Part shown: one piece after another, positions 1 to 5,199 of the stretch
Layout of the letters: the number at the start of each line of letters is the position of its first letter
Numbering within the stretch: the first letter of the stretch is position 1
Origin: Nitrososphaerales archaeon
GTDB lineage: Archaea > Thermoproteota > Nitrososphaeria > Nitrososphaerales > UBA183
Length of the DNA: 5,199 bases
Direction: 5' to 3'
Assembly: GCA_030045755.1 (NCBI GenBank)
Contig: JASIEW010000010.1
Location: 1-5,199, forward strand
Translations under genes and position numbers: made by a program
Notes under the pieces: model-generated
Database searches by the model: none
The model's input: only the letters and a program-made list of their open reading frames with translations
What the model was told of the DNA's origin: nothing

Positions 1-989
1 TCGTAGATCAGGTGCATGTCCATCGCCTCTGCCTCCTTGTGGAAGACCTTCGCGAAGGCTTCTCTCACTCTTTGGACGATGATTTGCCTGTTTGTGAACG
101 CCATGTTCGCAGCGCAGACCATGGCGCCGTAGTAGTCCTTCCCCTCCTTCGAGGAGAAGGGGGCGCAGGCGAGCTCGCGGTCGCGAACCGTGAGACCGTA
201 CCTCCTCATCGCTCCGTCGAAGATCCTGAGGTAGTCGCTGCCGATTTGATGGCCGAACCCACGACTTCCGCAGTGTACCATCACCAGGACCTGGTCCGGA
301 TGGACTATCCCGAAGTGCTTGGCGAGGTCGGGATCGAAGAAGCGTTCGGGATCGACGACCTGGATCTCGAGGTAATGGTTCCCCGAGCCCAGCGTTCCCA
401 GCTGGTCAATGCCTCTGCTGACCGCCTGACGACTGACCTTCGACGGCTCCGCTCCTTTTATGAATCCACCCTCTTCCACGTGCGAAGGGTCGTCTTCCCA
501 CGCCTGCCCGTTTTCTGCGCACCATTTGACCCCATACGTCATTATCTCGCTGAATTGTGATTCGTTCACCCTCAGGAATCCCTTTACTCCCACTCCTGCA
601 GGTACAAGCCTGAACATGAGGTCTACGAGCTCTTTTACCTTTGGTCTGACCTCGGGGAACCTCAGATTGGTTCGAATGAGGCGCATTCCACAGTTTATGT
701 CGAAGCCGATTCCTCCAGGAGAAATGACTCCCGTTTCAGGCTCGAACGCCGCGACGCCGCCTATCGGAAACCCGTATCCCCAGTGGGCGTCTGCCATGGC
801 GTAGGAGGACCGGACGATGCCGGGGAGGCAGGCCACGTTCGTCACCTGCTCAATGACGCCGGAGTCCATCCCTTCGAGCAACTTCTTGGTAGCGTAGATC
901 TTCGCGGGGACGAGCATGCCTTCCTTGTACGACGTGGGTATCTCCCACGAAACCTCCGAAATCTGCTTCATCGAGTCGATTTGAGCCAT
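1..989 (-). CDS. rtcB: RNA-splicing ligase RtcB (partial, C-terminal part outside window)
   Basis: This is the RtcB ligase, which joins RNA 2',3'-cyclic phosphate or 3'-phosphate ends to 5'-OH ends using GTP and Mn2+. In archaea it joins tRNA exons after intron removal. About 329 residues are visible and the frame stays open to the left edge, so roughly the last third of a usual ~480-residue protein is missing. Visible family motifs are MADAHWGYGFPIGG (65-78), the metal-binding DINCGMR (Asp97, Cys100), LGSGNHYLE with a metal-site His205, and MVHCGSRGFGHQ with His239. The guanylylated histidine lies beyond the window. The DxxC motif is uninterrupted, so no intein sits there. The ATG at 989 is the only plausible start nearby. 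The gene follows archease, its activator, by 55 bases, and that gap holds a TATA-like element. Identification is firm from motif order; the residue roles are family knowledge. Confidence 0.96.
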   Translation of the reverse strand, partial: MAQIDSMKQISEVSWEIPTSYKEGMLVPAKIYATKKLLEGMDSGVIEQVTNVACLPGIVRSSYAMADAHWGYGFPIGGVAAFEPETGVISPGGIGFDINCGMRLIRTNLRFPEVRPKVKELVDLMFRLVPAGVGVKGFLRVNESQFSEIMTYGVKWCAENGQAWEDDPSHVEEGGFIKGAEPSKVSRQAVSRGIDQLGTLGSGNHYLEIQVVDPERFFDPDLAKHFGIVHPDQVLVMVHCGSRGFGHQIGSDYLRIFDGAMRRYGLTVRDRELACAPFSSKEGKDYYGAMVCAANMAFTNRQIIVQRVREAFAKVFHKEAEAMDMHLIY

Positions 990-1026
990 GCCACGCGGTG
1001 CGGAGTTTCGGGCGCCGAGGTTTGCA

Positions 1027-1033
1027 CTTAAAG
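1027..1033 (-). promoter_or_regulatory. Putative TATA box upstream of rtcB
   Basis: On the minus strand the gap between archease and rtcB reads AACCCTTTAAG, an archaeal TATA-like core preceded by a BRE-like AACC. Its centre lies 41 bases from the rtcB ATG, so a start site about 27 bases downstream of the box would leave a leader of roughly 12-14 bases. It resembles the elements before the other genes of the window. It suggests rtcB can be transcribed separately as well as by read-through from archease. Motif-based prediction only. Confidence 0.5.
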
Positions 1034-1044
1034 GGTTACTCGCT

Positions 1045-1467
1045 TCAGATGTCTAGCACGACCGTCGACTTCCACGTCTTGCCTTCGTGCTTCACGCCGA
1101 ACATGTGCATGGTCACCGCCTTGACGTCGTTCCTCAAGGTGTGCTTCTCCCTGTCGATCTCCTCTCCCTTTGCGGTCGCCTTCAGAGAGGTCCCGTCGGA
1201 AGACACTTCGACCTCGAACCGCGAGAAGAGCAGGGAGTCGACGTCCTTCACGAAGATGAGCTCGGTCAGGAAATCGTAGAGCAGCCTGTCCAGGTCAACA
1301 GAGTTCAGGGAGATTGTCTTGGTGATCCTCCTTCCCACAGTCTTCCTGTCGACCATGACATCGGTCATGGCTTCCGCGCACGACCGGAAGAGTCCTGACG
1401 CCGAGTCAGACTCGGCCTCGTATGCGACGTCCGCCAGCGCGACGTCCGGCAGGAATCTGTACGGCAA
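1045..1467 (-). CDS. Archease (RtcB activator)
   Basis: Archease is a small protein that helps RtcB become guanylylated and turn over repeatedly. From the TTG at 1467 the product is 140 residues, the usual family length, and begins MPYRFL, like family members that start M-x-Y-R-F-L. Supporting blocks are DVALADVAYEAESDS (8-22), AEAMTDVMVD (31-40), DLDRLLYDFLTELIF (58-72), LLFSRFEVEV (79-88), EKHTLRNDVKAVTMHMFGV (107-125) and the C-terminal VVLDI. In-frame GTG (1488) and TTG (1497) codons would add 7 or 10 residues of no family resemblance. The common HTAD metal-site motif appears as ALAD: Asp13 is kept and the histidine is absent, with two extra residues before it. The gene lies 55 bases before rtcB on the same strand, which strongly supports the call. 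Confidence 0.93.
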   Translation of the reverse strand: MPYRFLPDVALADVAYEAESDSASGLFRSCAEAMTDVMVDRKTVGRRITKTISLNSVDLDRLLYDFLTELIFVKDVDSLLFSRFEVEVSSDGTSLKATAKGEEIDREKHTLRNDVKAVTMHMFGVKHEGKTWKSTVVLDI

Positions 1468-1501
1468 GCGGAGCGCAGCCGAAACCACGCGGCTCAAAAA
1501 C

Positions 1502-1509
1502 CCTTAAGG
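1502..1509. promoter_or_regulatory. Palindromic TATA-like element between divergent archease and lipoate ligase genes
   Basis: CCTTAAGG is a perfect 8-base palindrome lying in the short gap between the two divergent genes. On the plus strand its centre is about 26-27 bases before the TTG at 1532, ideal for a leaderless lipoate ligase transcript. On the minus strand it is about 38 bases before the archease TTG at 1467, which would give a leader of roughly 10 bases. A single symmetric element may therefore serve both directions. A-rich sequence (CAAAAAC) precedes it on the plus strand and GCGAA on the minus strand, either of which could act as BRE. Prediction from position and motif only. Confidence 0.5.
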
Positions 1510-1531
1510 TTCGCCGGCGCCCTTGGCACCG

Positions 1532-2275
1532 TTGTCCGGAAGGCTGCTCGATCTTACGCTGCGGGACCCCTACGAGAACCTCGCCTTCGAGGAGGCGCTC
1601 CTGAACGGGGCAGGCGTGCCTACGCTGAGGGTCTGGGAGAACCAGACCTCGGTGGTGATAGGGAGAGCGCAGCTCGCGAGGTTCGAGACCGATCTCGGGT
1701 ACTGCAGGGACCACTCGGTCCCGGTCGTGAGAAGGGTCACCGCCGGAGGCGCGGTCTACAACGGGCTGGGCAACCTGAACTGGACGTTCGTCATCCCTGT
1801 GGGGGCGGAGCCGAGCTGGCTCGTTCGGGCCGCCGGCGCAAAAGGGGTTTTCGAGTCGTTTGCAGGCGTCGTCGCCGACTCGTTGCGGGCCTGCGGCGTC
1901 GTGTGCGCGTTCGACCCCCCAAACAGCATCGCCGGCGCACGGGGCAAGATCTCAGGGGCGGCCGCCTACCTCTCGAAGCGGACGATCCTCTGTCACGGCA
2001 CCCTCTTGATGGGAGCCGACCTGGAAGAAGTGCGGAAGCTCACGGAGCCGGCCGAAGTCGTCCTCGGAAGGAGGTACCCGAGGAGTAGGTCGAGGGCGGT
2101 GGCGAACTGCGGCGTGGGGAAGTCTGCGTTCGTAGCTCAGTTGTCCAGGACAGAGCCAGGTTTCGAGCCTGGGTCCGCGACCGAGGCAGAGTCGGAGCTG
2201 TGCTCCCGTCTCCTTGGAAAGTACCGGAGCGCCGATTGGAACCTTGGCGACCCGTTCGAGCTAGATTATCTCTAG
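1532..2275 (+). CDS. Lipoate-protein ligase A-like protein (catalytic domain only)
   Basis: This belongs to the biotin/lipoate A/B ligase family. Such enzymes activate lipoate (or octanoate) as an adenylate and attach it to a lysine of carrier domains such as glycine-cleavage H protein or 2-oxoacid dehydrogenase E2. Numbering from TTG 1532 (247 residues), motifs are DPYENLAFEEALL (11-23), the nucleotide-loop region RRVTAGGAVYNGLGNLNW (67-84), PPNSI (129-133, matching the LplA RND-I position), GKISGAA with the expected lysine at 139, and CHGTLLMGADL (154-164). There is no C-terminal accessory domain of the E. coli type; the length resembles archaeal LplA proteins that need a separate LplB subunit. 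The loop reads TAGG with Asn77 where GGG and His are common. TTG 1523 would add three residues; 1532 fits a leaderless start better. It is the only plus-strand gene here. An octanoyltransferase role is less likely. Confidence 0.86.
   Translation: MSGRLLDLTLRDPYENLAFEEALLNGAGVPTLRVWENQTSVVIGRAQLARFETDLGYCRDHSVPVVRRVTAGGAVYNGLGNLNWTFVIPVGAEPSWLVRAAGAKGVFESFAGVVADSLRACGVVCAFDPPNSIAGARGKISGAAAYLSKRTILCHGTLLMGADLEEVRKLTEPAEVVLGRRYPRSRSRAVANCGVGKSAFVAQLSRTEPGFEPGSATEAESELCSRLLGKYRSADWNLGDPFELDYL
2261..2275. other. 15-base tail-to-tail gene overlap with inverted repeat
   Basis: The lipoate ligase gene (plus) and kbl (minus) end inside each other. The shared segment is CTAGATTATCTCTAG; each gene uses one of the two CTAG ends as its TAG stop codon. 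The ends form a 5-base inverted repeat (CTAGA/TCTAG) around a 5-base centre. No poly-T tract follows either stop, so transcripts of the two genes probably extend into each other. The overlap is read directly; the transcript overlap is inference. Confidence 0.8.
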
Positions 2276-3454
2276 TTCCTTCCCGGCTTTCTCGAACGCG
2301 CCCACTGCGAAGTCGAGGTCCTCGGTGTTCAGGGCCGCGTTCATTATGGTCCTTATCCTCGCCTTGCCCTGCGCTACCATCGGGTAGACGATCGGCAGCG
2401 CGAAGACTCCCAGCTCGAACATCCTCGCACTGAGTCTCTTAGCCTTCCCGCTCTCGCCCACCATGACCGGCGTGATGGGAGTCTCGCTCTTTCCTATGTC
2501 GAAGCCCAAGTCTCGCATCGCCTTCTTGTAATAGCGCGTGTTGTCCCACAGCTTCTGGACGTGCTGCGGCTCGCGCTCCAAGACATCCACGGCTGCGGTG
2601 CAGGCCGCCACGACGGCGGGAGGATGTGAGCCGCTCAGGAGCCAGGTCCTGGACTTGTTGTACGCGAAGTTGATGAGGTCCTTGGAGCCTGACACGTGGC
2701 CTCCGACGACCCCGAAGGCCTTCGAGAAGGTCCCCATCTCCACGTGGACCTTGTTCCGGGGGAGTTTGAAGTGAGAGACGATCCCCCTTCCTCCGGGGCC
2801 GAGCACTCCCTCGCCATGAGCGTCGTCGACGTAGACCATGGCGCCGTGCTCGTAGGCCAGCGCCGCGACCCTGTCGAGAGGAGCGATGTCCCCGTCCATT
2901 GAGAACACGCCGTCCGTGATGACGAGTATTCTCCTGAAGGCAGGAGACGCCTTCTCTGACTCGTCGAGGACCCTGGCCAGGTCCTCGGTGTCGGCGTGCT
3001 TGTAGACCTTCCTTTCCGCGGCAGACAACCTGACCCCGTCGATTATGCTGCCGTGATTCAGCTCGTCGCTGATGACGAGGTCGCCCTTTCCGGCGAGTTG
3101 GGGTATGAGCCCCGCGTTTGCCGCGAAGCCGGTCTGGTAGACGAGCGAGGCCTCGGCCTCCTTGAATGCGGCCAGTCTTCTCTCCAGCTCCACGTGGAGG
3201 TCCATGTTGCCCGCTATCGGCCTGACCGAGCCCGAGCCCGCGCCGTGGGTCTCTATCGCCTCGATCGCCGCGGCCTTCAGCTTGGGGTGATTGCTCAGTC
3301 CGAGATAGTTGTTCGAGCAGAACATCAGCACTTTCTTCCCGTCGACCTGGCACCACGGAGAGCTCGGCCCACCGAGGACCCTCAGTTTCCACTCCAGTTC
3401 TTGCCTGACCAGGTCGTCGTACTCAGCCTTCAGAAATGACGTTGGATCCCTCAC
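2261..3454 (-). CDS. kbl: 2-amino-3-ketobutyrate CoA ligase (glycine C-acetyltransferase)
   Basis: This PLP enzyme of the alpha-oxoamine synthase family cleaves 2-amino-3-ketobutyrate with CoA to glycine and acetyl-CoA, the second step of threonine catabolism. With the GTG start at 3454 it has 397 residues, the usual family size. Motifs are CSNNYLGLSNHP, GAGSGSVRPIAGN, DELNHGSIIDG (His134 stacks on PLP), YVDDAHGEGVLG (Asp210, His213), GTFSKAFGVVGG with the PLP-binding Lys245, and KARIRTIMNAA near the end for substrate carboxylate binding; these roles are family knowledge. A TTG at 3469 would add five residues (MRAKL); it lies only 13 bases from the TATA-like element whereas 3454 lies 28 bases away. 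Relatives such as BioF or 5-aminolevulinate synthase are similar in sequence, but the adjacent threonine dehydrogenase decides the assignment. Its last 15 bases overlap the end of the convergent lipoate ligase gene. Confidence 0.93.
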   Translation of the reverse strand: MRDPTSFLKAEYDDLVRQELEWKLRVLGGPSSPWCQVDGKKVLMFCSNNYLGLSNHPKLKAAAIEAIETHGAGSGSVRPIAGNMDLHVELERRLAAFKEAEASLVYQTGFAANAGLIPQLAGKGDLVISDELNHGSIIDGVRLSAAERKVYKHADTEDLARVLDESEKASPAFRRILVITDGVFSMDGDIAPLDRVAALAYEHGAMVYVDDAHGEGVLGPGGRGIVSHFKLPRNKVHVEMGTFSKAFGVVGGHVSGSKDLINFAYNKSRTWLLSGSHPPAVVAACTAAVDVLEREPQHVQKLWDNTRYYKKAMRDLGFDIGKSETPITPVMVGESGKAKRLSARMFELGVFALPIVYPMVAQGKARIRTIMNAALNTEDLDFAVGAFEKAGKELEII

Positions 3455-3479
3455 AAGTTTCGCACGCAAACTATACCGG

Positions 3480-3486
3480 TTAAACG
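3480..3486 (-). promoter_or_regulatory. Putative TATA box for kbl
   Basis: The minus strand reads CGTTTAACC just after the threonine dehydrogenase stop codon. The TTTAA core is centred 28 bases before the GTG at 3454, the spacing expected for a leaderless start. It would allow kbl to be made independently of read-through from the upstream dehydrogenase gene. Prediction by motif and spacing only. Confidence 0.45.
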
Positions 3487-3493
3487 TCTTTCC

Positions 3494-4447
3494 TTAGGGA
3501 TTGAGCCTGCGTCTGAGCCTCGTGAGCATGTCGGCGGTCATTTTTGGAAGGTCGTACTCGTGCCTCCAGCCCCAGTCGCGCCTGGCCTCCGAGTCGTCGA
3601 TCGACATCGGCCACGAGTCGGCTATCCTCTGGCGGGAGTCCGGAGAATAGGAGACCTTGAACTCTGGAATGTGCTTCCGGATCTCCGCCGCTATCTCCCC
3701 CGCGGAGAAGCTGATCGCGGCGAGATTGTATCCCGAGTGGAGGCGCACCTCAGTCCGGGGTGCCTCCATCAGCGTCACCGCGGCCCTGAGGGCGTCGGGC
3801 ATGTACATCATCGGCAGGACCGTGTCCTCGCGCAGGAAGCAGGAGTAGTCCCCTCTCTCCAGAGCCGCGTAGAATATCTCGACCGCGTAGTCCGTCGTGC
3901 CACCGCCTGGAGGGGCCTCGCTGCTGATCAGTCCGGGGTACCTCAGGCACCTAACGTCCAGGCCGTACTTCAGGAAGTAGTAGTTGCAGATGAGCTCCCC
4001 GGCGACCTTGGTCACGCCGTACATCGTCGTAGGGTTGAGCGCCGCAGTCTGCGGAGCCGCCCTCCTGGGCGCGTCGGGTCCGAAGACTCCTATCGAGCTC
4101 GGCCAGAAGACCTTCGGGACGCCGTGGACCCTGGCGGTCTCCAGAATGTTCCTGAGCCCGTCCATGTTGATCTGCCAGGCGAGCTGCGGGTTGTTCTCGC
4201 CCGTGGCCGAGAGCACCGCGGCCAGATGGTAGATCGTGTCCACCCCGTACTCCTTGACGACCTTAGCCAGCGCCTCGACGTTCGCGACGTCGAGGACCTC
4301 GACCGGTCCCGCCTTCAGAGACGGGCTCCCCGTAGCCTTGTGTATCGCTGCGACGACCCTGTCGTTGCCGAACCGCTGGCGGAGATAAGGGACGAGCTCC
4401 GCGCCGATCTGCCCGGCCGAACCTGTGACCAGGATCCTCGAAGCCAA
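3494..4447 (-). CDS. L-threonine 3-dehydrogenase, SDR (epimerase-like) type
   Basis: This 317-residue protein oxidises L-threonine with NAD+ to 2-amino-3-ketobutyrate. It belongs to the UDP-galactose-4-epimerase-like extended SDR type, not the zinc alcohol-dehydrogenase type of E. coli Tdh. It has a Rossmann GSAGQIG motif (9-15), HLAAVLSATGENNP (74-87), WPSSIGVFGP (115-124, with the active-site Ser), catalytic Tyr143 and Lys147 in YGVTK, and RYPGLISSEAPPGGGTTDYA (169-188). The C-terminal IADSWPMSIDDSEARRDWGW (275-294) is a hallmark of this threonine dehydrogenase group and separates it from sugar epimerases. The start is TTG at 4447, 30 bases after a strong TATA-like element. The gene for the next enzyme, KBL, follows closely on the same strand, which makes the pathway assignment firm. 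Cytoplasmic: no signal peptide or membrane segment is seen. Confidence 0.95.
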   Translation of the reverse strand: MASRILVTGSAGQIGAELVPYLRQRFGNDRVVAAIHKATGSPSLKAGPVEVLDVANVEALAKVVKEYGVDTIYHLAAVLSATGENNPQLAWQINMDGLRNILETARVHGVPKVFWPSSIGVFGPDAPRRAAPQTAALNPTTMYGVTKVAGELICNYYFLKYGLDVRCLRYPGLISSEAPPGGGTTDYAVEIFYAALERGDYSCFLREDTVLPMMYMPDALRAAVTLMEAPRTEVRLHSGYNLAAISFSAGEIAAEIRKHIPEFKVSYSPDSRQRIADSWPMSIDDSEARRDWGWRHEYDLPKMTADMLTRLRRRLNP

Positions 4448-4472
4448 CCGGTGCGTGGCAGAAAAATTCTCT

Positions 4473-4480
4473 GTTTAAAC
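4473..4480 (-). promoter_or_regulatory. Putative TATA box for threonine dehydrogenase, overlapping the RAM-gene stop codon
   Basis: GTTTAAAC is a perfect 8-base palindrome whose centre is about 30 bases upstream of the TTG start at 4447. A BRE-like CCGAAC precedes it on the minus strand. The TAA stop codon of the upstream RAM gene (4477-4475) lies inside this element. The position fits a leaderless transcript. Prediction by motif and spacing only. Confidence 0.55.
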
Positions 4481-4723
4481 GTTCGGAGTTTGCGGGGCGA
4501 TGACCTTCATGGTGATGGTCGACACCACGCCCGACTTCGACCGAAGGTTGTCGGCTATGACTGACTTCACGGACTGGTCGTCCGGCCCCTCTACCACTAC
4601 TAGCAGGTCGTAGAGGCCGTAGAGCTGATACACGGACCTGACTCCCTGGATCCCCTTCAGCGCCTTGATGCTCTCCTCCTCCGAGCCGGGGCTCAGGTTC
4701 ACGAGGACGATCGCCTTCTCCAT
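4475..4723 (-). CDS. Stand-alone RAM domain protein (Lrp/AsnC ligand-binding domain, no HTH)
   Basis: The product is 82 residues from the ATG at 4723. It matches the C-terminal ligand-binding and oligomerisation domain of Lrp/AsnC regulators (beta-alpha-beta-beta-alpha-beta): AIVLVNLSPGSEEE (4-17), a helix to about residue 27, VRSVYQLYGLYDLLVVVEG with the typical G-x-YD turn (36-39), a second helix and a last strand VVSTITMKVIAP. There is no helix-turn-helix, and the start is at the strand, so this is a complete single-domain protein rather than a truncated regulator. Such proteins bind amino acids and assemble as dimers or octamers, and may modulate full-length Lrp proteins or enzymes; the ligand here is unknown. 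GTG 4729 would add two residues, but ATG 4723 sits 29 bases from a TATA-like element. It precedes the threonine dehydrogenase and KBL genes, which suggests a link to amino-acid catabolism. Confidence 0.88.
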   Translation of the reverse strand: MEKAIVLVNLSPGSEEESIKALKGIQGVRSVYQLYGLYDLLVVVEGPDDQSVKSVIADNLRSKSGVVSTITMKVIAPQTPNV

Positions 4724-4748
4724 GTGCACGACGAACTGTCCCGTGTTG

Positions 4749-4755
4749 GTTAAAG
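4749..4755 (-). promoter_or_regulatory. Putative TATA box for the RAM protein gene
   Basis: The minus strand reads ATAACCTTTAACC in the gap after hisS. The TTTAA core is centred 29 bases before the ATG at 4723, so transcription would begin at or next to the start codon. The element closely resembles those before rtcB (AACCCTTTAAG) and the threonine dehydrogenase gene. Prediction by motif and spacing only. Confidence 0.55.
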
Positions 4756-4770
4756 GTTATGCAGTTCGCT

Positions 4771-5199
4771 TCAGCGACCGGAGAGGCGTTTCACCGCCTC
4801 CTTCAACGGAAGGCTCTCGCCCTCGCCCCCCTCCATGCTCTTCAAGGTCACGGACTTCGCCGCAGCCTCCTTGTCACCCACGATCACCACCCACGAAGCA
4901 CCAGCCCGGTCCGCGTCTTCGAGCTGCTTCGAGAGCGTCCTCTGTTGGAGCGCCGGCTCGCAGGCTATCCCGTTCTCCCTGAGCTCTTTGAGGACCCAGC
5001 GGGCCCAAGCCTGAGCGCCTGTCCCCGCCACGGCGACAAAGACCAAGCCCGAAGCCTTCCTGGCGGCGCCTGCCATGGACATCGCCGCGCGTTCCATTCC
5101 TCCCGCCGCCCCCGTCGCCGAGAGCTCCGGTCTGCCGAAGATCCTGGGCAGCAGGTCGTACCTCCCTCCTCCGGCCAGCGAACCGAGGTCTGGGTGTGC
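4771..5199 (-). CDS. hisS: Histidyl-tRNA synthetase, C-terminal part (5' end outside window)
   Basis: The frame is open from the right edge to the TGA at 4771, giving 142 C-terminal residues of a class II synthetase that charges tRNA-His with histidine. The first visible residues hold the end of the catalytic core: AGGGRYD (9-15 of the fragment) and the motif-3 region ATGAAGGMER (28-37), where family members usually have a G-x-x-x-G-x-ER pattern. The rest is the HGTP-type anticodon-binding domain: GLVFVAVAG, a helix with WARWVLKELRENGI, QQRTLSKQLEDADRAGASWVVIVGDKEA and a closing strand VTLKSMEGGEGE. An internal ATG at 5097 only restarts the frame inside motif 3 and is not the gene start. The downstream RAM gene has its own TATA-like element, so the two need not form one operon. 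The hisS call is firm despite the missing N-terminal half. Confidence 0.93.
   Translation of the reverse strand, partial: AHPDLGSLAGGGRYDLLPRIFGRPELSATGAAGGMERAAMSMAGAARKASGLVFVAVAGTGAQAWARWVLKELRENGIACEPALQQRTLSKQLEDADRAGASWVVIVGDKEAAAKSVTLKSMEGGEGESLPLKEAVKRLSGR

Noticed and set aside
12..560. Plus-strand frame of 182 codons opposite rtcB
   Set aside because: The minus strand encodes an uninterrupted RtcB with conserved metal-site motifs; the plus-strand frame is its antisense shadow.
1..989. Intein in rtcB, known at this gene in some archaea
   Set aside because: The visible two thirds aligns continuously through DINCGMR, GNH and HCGSRG without any insertion; the unseen C-terminal part cannot be judged.
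1532..2275. Octanoyltransferase (LipM-like) instead of lipoate ligase
   Set aside because: LipM proteins carry a catalytic cysteine in a C-F-D-x-P-S type motif. Here CAFDPPNSI has the cysteine one residue off and an Asn-Ser-Ile that lines up with the ligase RND-I motif, so a ligase is the better fit, though not proven.
2439..3392. Minus-strand frame of 317 codons within kbl in another frame
   Set aside because: Its product is a low-complexity Arg/Gly-rich sequence, and the KBL frame over the same bases has all family motifs.
3494..4447. UDP-glucose 4-epimerase or similar sugar enzyme
   Set aside because: The fold is shared, but the C-terminal IADSWP...DDS...DWGW signature and the adjacent KBL gene point to threonine dehydrogenase.
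3560..4564. Long plus-strand open frame of 334 codons opposite the threonine dehydrogenase gene
   Set aside because: The opposite strand has clear SDR motifs across the same stretch. The plus-strand translation is Arg/Val/Asp rich with no recognisable domain, typical of antisense shadow frames in GC-rich coding DNA.
4475..4729. RAM gene as a 5'-truncated Lrp regulator
   Set aside because: A well-spaced TATA-like element lies directly upstream, the domain begins cleanly at its first strand, and no helix-turn-helix remnant is seen in the gap before hisS ends.
4730..4770. Terminator or small RNA between hisS and the RAM gene
   Set aside because: The gap has no stem-loop or poly-T run on the minus strand; it is explained by the TATA-like element.

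Overview
The window is a compact, GC-rich stretch of archaeal chromosome. The archaeal assignment rests on three things. An RtcB RNA ligase sits beside its activator archease. A stand-alone RAM (Lrp/AsnC ligand-binding) protein is present. Most genes are preceded by a TTTAA-type TATA element about 27-30 bases upstream of a plausible start codon, with no convincing Shine-Dalgarno sequence and with several TTG or GTG starts, which is the pattern of leaderless archaeal transcripts. Thaumarchaeota/Nitrososphaeria-like or related Thermoproteota lineages are a reasonable guess, but the sequence alone does not fix the lineage.

Layout by coordinate: rtcB (minus, 3' part beyond the left edge, 1-989); archease (minus, 1045-1467); a lipoate-protein ligase A-like protein (plus, 1532-2275), divergent from archease; 2-amino-3-ketobutyrate CoA ligase (kbl, minus, 2261-3454), overlapping the lipoate ligase gene tail to tail by 15 bases; SDR-type L-threonine 3-dehydrogenase (minus, 3494-4447); stand-alone RAM protein (minus, 4475-4723); and the C-terminal part of histidyl-tRNA synthetase (hisS, minus, 4771-5199, 5' part beyond the right edge). 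No stretch of 300 bases lacks a gene. The gaps are 24-66 bases and mostly hold promoter elements. I see no tRNA or rRNA gene, CRISPR array, insertion sequence, long repeat or convincing poly-T terminator.

Functionally there are two clear modules. RtcB plus archease form the tRNA-splicing/RNA-repair ligase and its activator. Threonine dehydrogenase plus KBL convert threonine, NAD+ and CoA into glycine, acetyl-CoA and NADH. The RAM protein directly upstream could be an amino-acid-responsive partner or regulator. The lipoate ligase could lipoylate the H protein of a glycine cleavage system that would consume the glycine; this is inference, since no gcv gene is in the window. I do not see an undescribed system here. 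The most interesting points are the shared core-promoter motif with its stop-codon overlap, the palindromic element between divergent genes, and sequence variants in archease and the lipoate ligase.
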